The notes below the pieces were generated by a model, which saw nothing but the letters and a program-made list of their open reading frames with translations, was not told the origin of the DNA and searched no databases. A program made the translations under genes and the position numbers. A stretch of DNA of 10,695 nucleotides from Epsilonproteobacteria bacterium 4484_65 (lineage in GTDB: Bacteria; Campylobacterota; Campylobacteria; Campylobacterales; Sulfurovaceae): NCBI GenBank assembly GCA_002085305.1, contig NATJ01000016.1:1-10695 (forward strand), given 5' to 3'. Positions 7,306 through 10,695 of this stretch are shown here, piece by piece (the stretch's first letter is position 1; each line of letters starts with the position of its first letter).

Positions 7306-7334
7306 ATCGAAAATTATTTAGATAAGAGTATATA

Positions 7335-8075
7335 TTGAAAAAATTAGTCGCATATATCACCACAGGTTTCCCATCATTAGAGTTTACAGTAGATGCCGCT
7401 TTGGCTTTAGGTGAGGCAGGTGTTGATACTTTAGAACTAGGTATGCCGTTCTCTGACCCTGTTGCAGATGGGCCCGTCATCGAAGCAGCCAATCTTAAAG
7501 CCCTGCAAAACGGTTTTAAACTAGACCACCTTTTTGAGGCATCTGCAAAAATAGCACCTCACATAGACACCTTATGGATGGGATACTTTAATCCTTTTTA
7601 CCATAGAGGTATGGACAAGTTCATCGCTGAAGCAAACAAAGCAGGTGTCAATGGTTTCATCATCCCAGACTTGCCTTTTGAAGAAGCAAAACCTTATAAA
7701 CCACAAATAGAAGCAGCCGGACTGAACCTCATTGACTTCATTGCACCTACTGACAGTAAAGCACGTATAGAACAGATAGTCACAGATGCGAAAAAATTCA
7801 TCTATCTTGTAGCCTATGCCGGTATCACCGGTGCAGGGAAAAGTGAAGATCTGCAGCCCATCATCACAGATATCAAATCATTCACAAAAACCCCTGTGTA
7901 TGTAGGTTTTGGTGTAGATCAAAATACAGCCAAAGAGAAAGCCAAAGGCGTTGACGGCGTCATTGTAGGTTCTGCTTTTGTAAAAGTATTGCTTGATGAG
8001 AGTTTGAGTGATACTCAAAAAATTACGAATATCTCTGCTATCGCTAAAGAGATAAAAGAGAAGATCAACGAATAG
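7335..8075 (+). CDS. trpA: Tryptophan synthase alpha chain
   Basis: Cleaves indole-3-glycerol phosphate to indole and glyceraldehyde 3-phosphate; the indole passes to TrpB in the alpha2-beta2 complex. It has 246 residues and a TIM-barrel pattern. The catalytic pair E34 and D45 lies in LELGMPFSDPVADGP, with the 11-residue spacing of E. coli E49/D60. Other blocks are YFNPFYHRG, GFIIPDLPFEEA, the loop YAGITGAG, YVGFGVDQ and DGVIVGSAFVK at the phosphate site. TTG 7335 is the only possible start, since an in-frame TAA lies at 7323-7325; AAGAG (7324-7328) is 6 nt upstream. No trpB or other trp gene is adjacent, so trpA stands outside a trp operon in this window. Confidence 0.97.
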   Translation: MKKLVAYITTGFPSLEFTVDAALALGEAGVDTLELGMPFSDPVADGPVIEAANLKALQNGFKLDHLFEASAKIAPHIDTLWMGYFNPFYHRGMDKFIAEANKAGVNGFIIPDLPFEEAKPYKPQIEAAGLNLIDFIAPTDSKARIEQIVTDAKKFIYLVAYAGITGAGKSEDLQPIITDIKSFTKTPVYVGFGVDQNTAKEKAKGVDGVIVGSAFVKVLLDESLSDTQKITNISAIAKEIKEKINE

Positions 8076-8082
8076 TTTTTTC

Positions 8083-8121
8083 GTTTCTAAATTAATCATC
8101 TTTGGTGATTAGTTTAGAAAC
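8083..8121. terminator. Long hairpin between convergent trpA and hydrolase genes
   Basis: GTTTCTAAATTAATCA (8083-8098) pairs with 8106-8121 over 16 bp, with one G-T pair in place of a standard pair and a 7-nt loop. It begins 8 nt after the trpA stop and reaches into the last codons of the opposing hydrolase gene. The site suits a shared terminator, but no T-tract follows the stem on either strand; the T-run of 8076-8081 precedes it on the plus strand. Confidence 0.5.
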
Positions 8122-8657
8122 TCATCAACCTCATCAAAATACCTCTCAATCCCATCAAAACTGTGACTTCCACCCTCTTCAACTATCTGTTTTGCATGTG
8201 GCAGTTTTGCCTCTGCTTCTCTGTAATCAAGGGTTTCATCTCCTTTTTGGAGCAAGAGCATGACATCTTTTTGGGGGACTAAGTCTGTTTCATATTTTTT
8301 GAGCATCTCTAAATGTGACTCCATCCATGCAAAATGACTTTCATCATAAAAACTTGGAGCTTCACCTAAAACTTTTTTGAGGGTAATATAAGGATAAATG
8401 GAGGGGTTTATAAGTACCGCTTTTAATCCGTATTCTTGAGCAAGGTATAAAGTATAGTATCCACCTAAAGAGGAGCCTATGAGTTGAACATCATCATAAG
8501 ACTCTATCAGTTCTTCAAGTGTTTGTATGGCTAAATCTGGAATATATGATAAAGAAGGAGCAATAAAAGCTTCTCCTTTACCTTTAAAATAGTTTCTAAA
8601 AGCGATAGCTTTACTTCCTAGCCCATGACTGCCAAAACCGTGTATATAGATGATCAT
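8109..8657 (-). CDS. YqiA/UPF0227-like alpha/beta hydrolase
   Basis: Small predicted esterase, 182 residues, cytoplasmic (no signal peptide or membrane segment). Seen: the oxyanion-side motif IYIHGFGSHGLGSKA at the N-terminus, nucleophile S63 in IGSSLGGYYTLYLA, INPSIYP after the following strand, acid D140 in LQKGDETLDY, and H165 in GGSHSFDG. This is the compact pattern of the YqiA (UPF0227) family, which includes an E. coli protein with palmitoyl-CoA and p-nitrophenyl ester activity. The true substrate is unknown. It lies 9 bp downstream of the PAS gene on the same strand, so the two are probably cotranscribed. A ribosome site is not obvious. ATG 8657 is taken because the HGF motif begins only a few residues later, as in the family. 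Confidence 0.88.
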   Translation of the reverse strand: MIIYIHGFGSHGLGSKAIAFRNYFKGKGEAFIAPSLSYIPDLAIQTLEELIESYDDVQLIGSSLGGYYTLYLAQEYGLKAVLINPSIYPYITLKKVLGEAPSFYDESHFAWMESHLEMLKKYETDLVPQKDVMLLLQKGDETLDYREAEAKLPHAKQIVEEGGSHSFDGIERYFDEVDEFLN

Positions 8658-8666
8658 AGTATAATT

Positions 8667-9146
8667 CTACGCTTCAAGTGCCTCTGCAGCTTCAAGATTC
8701 TCATTCTTCACATAAAGTACAACTCTTGTTGTTCCCTCTTCTTCACTGCGTAGTCTGTCATATAGATTTTGTATCTCTATCTTTTTTTCTCTTGAGACCG
8801 GTTCTCTTACAGATTTATACTCTACAGCTTTTCCATCTTTTATTACGGTAGAAACCCTTGCAAAAACCCAATAATACCCACCATCTTTACGACGGTTTTT
8901 TACATATCCTTCCCAAGTATCTCCTCTCTCTACAGTTTCCCACAGATCAGCAAACGCAGATCTTGGCATATCTGGATGCCTGATAACATTATGTGGTTTA
9001 CCTATGAGCTCTTCCGGTTTGTATCCGGAGATCTCTGCAAATGTCTCATTTACATATGTGATCTTCCCCGTAAAATCTGTACGGGAAACAATAAGCTCAT
9101 CTTCTGGTACTTCTGTCTCTAAAAACATATCAAATGTCGTTGTCAT
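8667..9146 (-). CDS. PAS-only redox/energy sensor, Aer/CetB-like
   Basis: A single PAS domain (about 13-115) with a short, charged C-terminal tail rich in Glu and Ala; 159 residues, no transmembrane segment, HAMP, kinase or methyl-accepting domain. It is close to the N-terminal PAS domain of E. coli Aer: YVNETFAEISGYKPEELIGKP, NVIRHPDMP (R56, H57, D59), ADLWETVERGDTWEG and VKNRRKDGGYYWV. The residues matching those needed for FAD binding in Aer (an Asn near 33, the R-H-x-D set, N84) are present, so FAD binding is likely. In Campylobacter jejuni, separate CetB/CetC PAS proteins signal to the membrane protein CetA in energy taxis; a similar role is inferred. ATG 9146 has AAAAGGA 6 nt upstream. 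No chemoreceptor gene is adjacent. Confidence 0.88.
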   Translation of the reverse strand: MTTTFDMFLETEVPEDELIVSRTDFTGKITYVNETFAEISGYKPEELIGKPHNVIRHPDMPRSAFADLWETVERGDTWEGYVKNRRKDGGYYWVFARVSTVIKDGKAVEYKSVREPVSREKKIEIQNLYDRLRSEEEGTTRVVLYVKNENLEAAEALEA

Positions 9147-9176
9147 AACTTTTCCTTTTAAAATATATATTGCTAT

Positions 9177-9185
9177 ATTCTACCA
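9177..9185 (-). promoter_or_regulatory. Candidate extended -10 for the PAS-hydrolase pair
   Basis: On the minus strand, TGGTAGAAT (9185-9177) fits an extended -10 (TGn plus TAGAAT) 30 nt before the PAS gene ATG. It is followed by an AT-rich leader and the AAAAGGA ribosome site. No -35 is clear. Confidence 0.4.
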
Positions 9186-9242
9186 TTTTTTAGATAACAA
9201 TTTTTGAGTTATATCAATAAAATACTGCATTAAACAATTTAA

Positions 9243-9265
9243 AGTATAATACAAATAATTATACT
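9243..9265. promoter_or_regulatory. lgt promoter -10 inside an 8-bp dyad
   Basis: AGTATAAT (9243-9250) and ATTATACT (9258-9265) form a perfect inverted repeat with a 7-bp spacer. The left arm holds a consensus TATAAT (9245-9250), 29 nt before the lgt ATG. The right arm would fall at or just after the transcription start. The dyad also offers TATAAT on the minus strand (9263-9258). It may be an operator, though AT-rich sequence makes chance symmetry plausible. Confidence 0.45.
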
Positions 9266-9279
9266 GAAGGCATGTTTAT

Positions 9280-10068
9280 ATGGAACACTTGATATGGAAC
9301 GTCAACCCGAATATTTTAGAATTAGGATCCATTCAGCTTCGTTGGTATGGACTTCTCTTTGTGGGTTCTTTTTTTCTTGGACTCATGATACTCAACTGGA
9401 TATACAAACGTGAGAAAAAAGATCCTGCGGTACTTGACAACCTCCTTATCTACATTATGGTCGGTGCTGTAGTGGGTTCTCGTTTGGTACATTGTTTTTT
9501 CTATGAACCAGACTATTATTTAAGTCATCCTCTTGAGATACTTGCCGTATGGAAAGGTGGATTGGCAAGCCATGGTGGTCTTGCAGGAGTCCTCATAGCC
9601 CTTTATATTTTTGCTAAACGTTATAAAGAGTCTTATACATGGCTTCTTTCCAGAGTAGCTATGCCAGGTGCGCTGACAGCTGCTTTTGTACGTATTGGTA
9701 ACCTTTTTAACTCTGAAATACTCGGAACTCCTTCAGATCTTCCTTGGGCAATTATCTTCCAGCGTGTTGACATGGTACCCCGGCACCCAGTGCAGCTTTA
9801 TGAAGCATTGGCCTACCTTATCATTCTTGCGATACTTGTAAGCATCTATCGTAAAGTCAGCCCACTGTTTGCTACAAAGATACTCCCTGGAGTCTTTCTA
9901 GTTGCACTCTTTACCGCACGATTTTTCATAGAATATGCAAAAACAAGACAGGCAGCCTACACTACAGACTTACCGTTTAGTACAGGACAGATGCTAAGTA
10001 TCCCTTATATCATTGTAGGAATTATATGGATCATTTGGGCAGTTAAAACTTCTAAAAAGGCATCATAG
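9280..10068 (+). CDS. lgt: Prolipoprotein diacylglyceryl transferase
   Basis: Inner-membrane enzyme that moves diacylglycerol from phosphatidylglycerol to the lipobox cysteine of prolipoproteins, the first step of lipoprotein maturation. It has 262 residues and about seven hydrophobic segments (starting near 20, 54, 86, 126, 173, 201 and 238). Key motifs: LRWYGLLF; WKGGLASHGG with H98; the signature VRIGNLFNSEILG with R138, N141, N144 and E146; RHPVQLYEAL (168-177); and ARFFIEYAKTRQ with R214 and E218, matching the R239/E243 pair of E. coli Lgt. ATG 9280 has GAAGG (9266-9270) 9 nt upstream. The stop TAG shares its last base with the GTG start of the following ATPase gene. Confidence 0.97.
   Translation: MEHLIWNVNPNILELGSIQLRWYGLLFVGSFFLGLMILNWIYKREKKDPAVLDNLLIYIMVGAVVGSRLVHCFFYEPDYYLSHPLEILAVWKGGLASHGGLAGVLIALYIFAKRYKESYTWLLSRVAMPGALTAAFVRIGNLFNSEILGTPSDLPWAIIFQRVDMVPRHPVQLYEALAYLIILAILVSIYRKVSPLFATKILPGVFLVALFTARFFIEYAKTRQAAYTTDLPFSTGQMLSIPYIIVGIIWIIWAVKTSKKAS
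10054..10060 (+). promoter_or_regulatory. Ribosome-binding site deciding the activase start
   Basis: AAAAAGG lies 7 nt before GTG 10068, the same motif and spacing as at ruvB. The later in-frame ATG at 10080 has no such motif. It lies in the last codons of lgt, so translation of the two genes is probably coupled. Confidence 0.6.
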
Positions 10069-10695
10069 TGACACATGTTATGACAGAGAAATATGCACTG
10101 GGTATAGACATCGGTTCTACTACTGTCAAATATGTACTCTGTGATGAAGATTTTAATATCATCGCCAAAGAGTATACAGCCCATGATACCAAGCAGGCCG
10201 AAACACTCCTAAGACTACTGGAAACACTTGCTACTACCCATCCTGAAGCGTATAACAAGATAGACAAAGTCTACATTACAGGTTCGGGTGCAAGCCGTAT
10301 CGCTCCGACGATCAATGCACGTTTTGTCCAAGAGGTAAATGCTGTAGTGCTTGCTGTGGAGTATTATCATCCTGATGTCAATGCTGTGGTAGAACTGGGT
10401 GGACAGGATGCGAAGATCATCCACTTTAAAGAGGGAGAAGATGGTAAAAAAACTGTCTCTACCTCTATGAATGACAAGTGTGCCTCGGGTACCGGTGCAA
10501 CTATAGAAAAGTGTACCATGAAAGTAGGTATGGAGAGCAGTGATGTACAAAAGCTTACCTTTGAAACAGACAAACTGCACCATGTAGCAGCCAAGTGTGG
10601 GGTATTTGCAGAAACAGATATCGTTAACCTTGTAAAGACTTCTGTACCTTCCAATGAGATCATGAACTCACTGGCAGATGCCATTGTTATGCAAA
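10068..10695 (+). CDS. BadF/BadG/HgdC-type ATPase (2-hydroxyacyl-CoA dehydratase activase-like), N-terminal part
   Basis: The gene is cut by the window end; about 209 residues from GTG 10068 are visible (205 from ATG 10080). It has the ASKHA nucleotide-binding fold: phosphate loop LGIDIGSTTVKYVL, VYITGSGASRIAPT, VVELGGQDAKII, NDKCASGTGA with C138, and AAKCGVFAETDIVNL with C177. The two cysteines are 39 residues apart, as are C127 and C166 of Acidaminococcus HgdC, which hold a 4Fe-4S cluster at the dimer interface. Known relatives use ATP to inject a low-potential electron into a dehydratase or reductase partner. A stand-alone activase is about 260 residues. Related long proteins carry a second activase domain and a dehydratase-like region, and which kind this is cannot be seen. 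The target is unknown. It overlaps lgt by one base. Confidence 0.87.
   Translation, partial: MTHVMTEKYALGIDIGSTTVKYVLCDEDFNIIAKEYTAHDTKQAETLLRLLETLATTHPEAYNKIDKVYITGSGASRIAPTINARFVQEVNAVVLAVEYYHPDVNAVVELGGQDAKIIHFKEGEDGKKTVSTSMNDKCASGTGATIEKCTMKVGMESSDVQKLTFETDKLHHVAAKCGVFAETDIVNLVKTSVPSNEIMNSLADAIVMQ

Noticed and set aside
10215..10684. Minus-strand open frames opposite the activase gene
   Set aside because: They are shadows; the plus strand encodes conserved ASKHA and cluster-cysteine motifs throughout.

Overview
The window reads as a piece of an AT-rich chromosome from a Campylobacterota (epsilonproteobacterial) organism, most likely an environmental, Sulfurovum/Sulfurimonas-like lineage. 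The grounds are the RuvB sequence (MERMVEIE start, very close to Campylobacter RuvB as I remember it), a hemN gene followed by a GlpC/LutA-like Fe-S protein, a sensor kinase of the ArsS type (MHELKTPITKGR box), and an Aer/CetB-like protein that is only a PAS domain. The genus is inference; no rRNA or other marker is present.

Layout. Bases 1-828 are the 3' part of hemN (+). A spacer at 829-987 holds two hairpins and a REP-like palindrome. A two-ferredoxin, two-CCG-domain Fe-S protein follows (988-2292, +). It converges with only 4 bp to spare on a minus-strand block that reads, in transcription order, panB (7258-6446), ruvB (6324-5311), an AI-2E/PerM family membrane protein (5321-4278), an OmpR-type response regulator (about 4206-3538) and its histidine kinase (3541-2297). 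ruvB overlaps the membrane protein gene by 11 bp and the regulator overlaps the kinase by 4 bp. trpA (7335-8075, +) diverges from panB across a 76-bp promoter region. It meets, at a long hairpin, a minus-strand pair made of an Aer-like PAS protein (9146-8667) and a YqiA-like small hydrolase (8657-8109). lgt (9280-10068, +) diverges from the PAS gene and shares one base with the start of a BadF/HgdC-type ATPase, which runs off the window end.

The genes are mostly housekeeping: haem synthesis, respiratory Fe-S chemistry, pantothenate and tryptophan synthesis, Holliday junction migration and lipoprotein maturation. Two signalling modules, a two-component system and a PAS redox sensor, sit among them. 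I see no phage, IS, CRISPR, tRNA, rRNA or defence system, and no gap over 300 bp lacks a gene. I do not think the window holds a clear new multi-gene system. The worthwhile oddities are small: a palindrome that encloses the ruvB ribosome-binding site and start codon, a heptad-repeat inverted repeat between panB and ruvB, a probable ATT start codon in the response regulator, a REP-like element directly before the Fe-S gene, and the lgt-activase one-base overlap.
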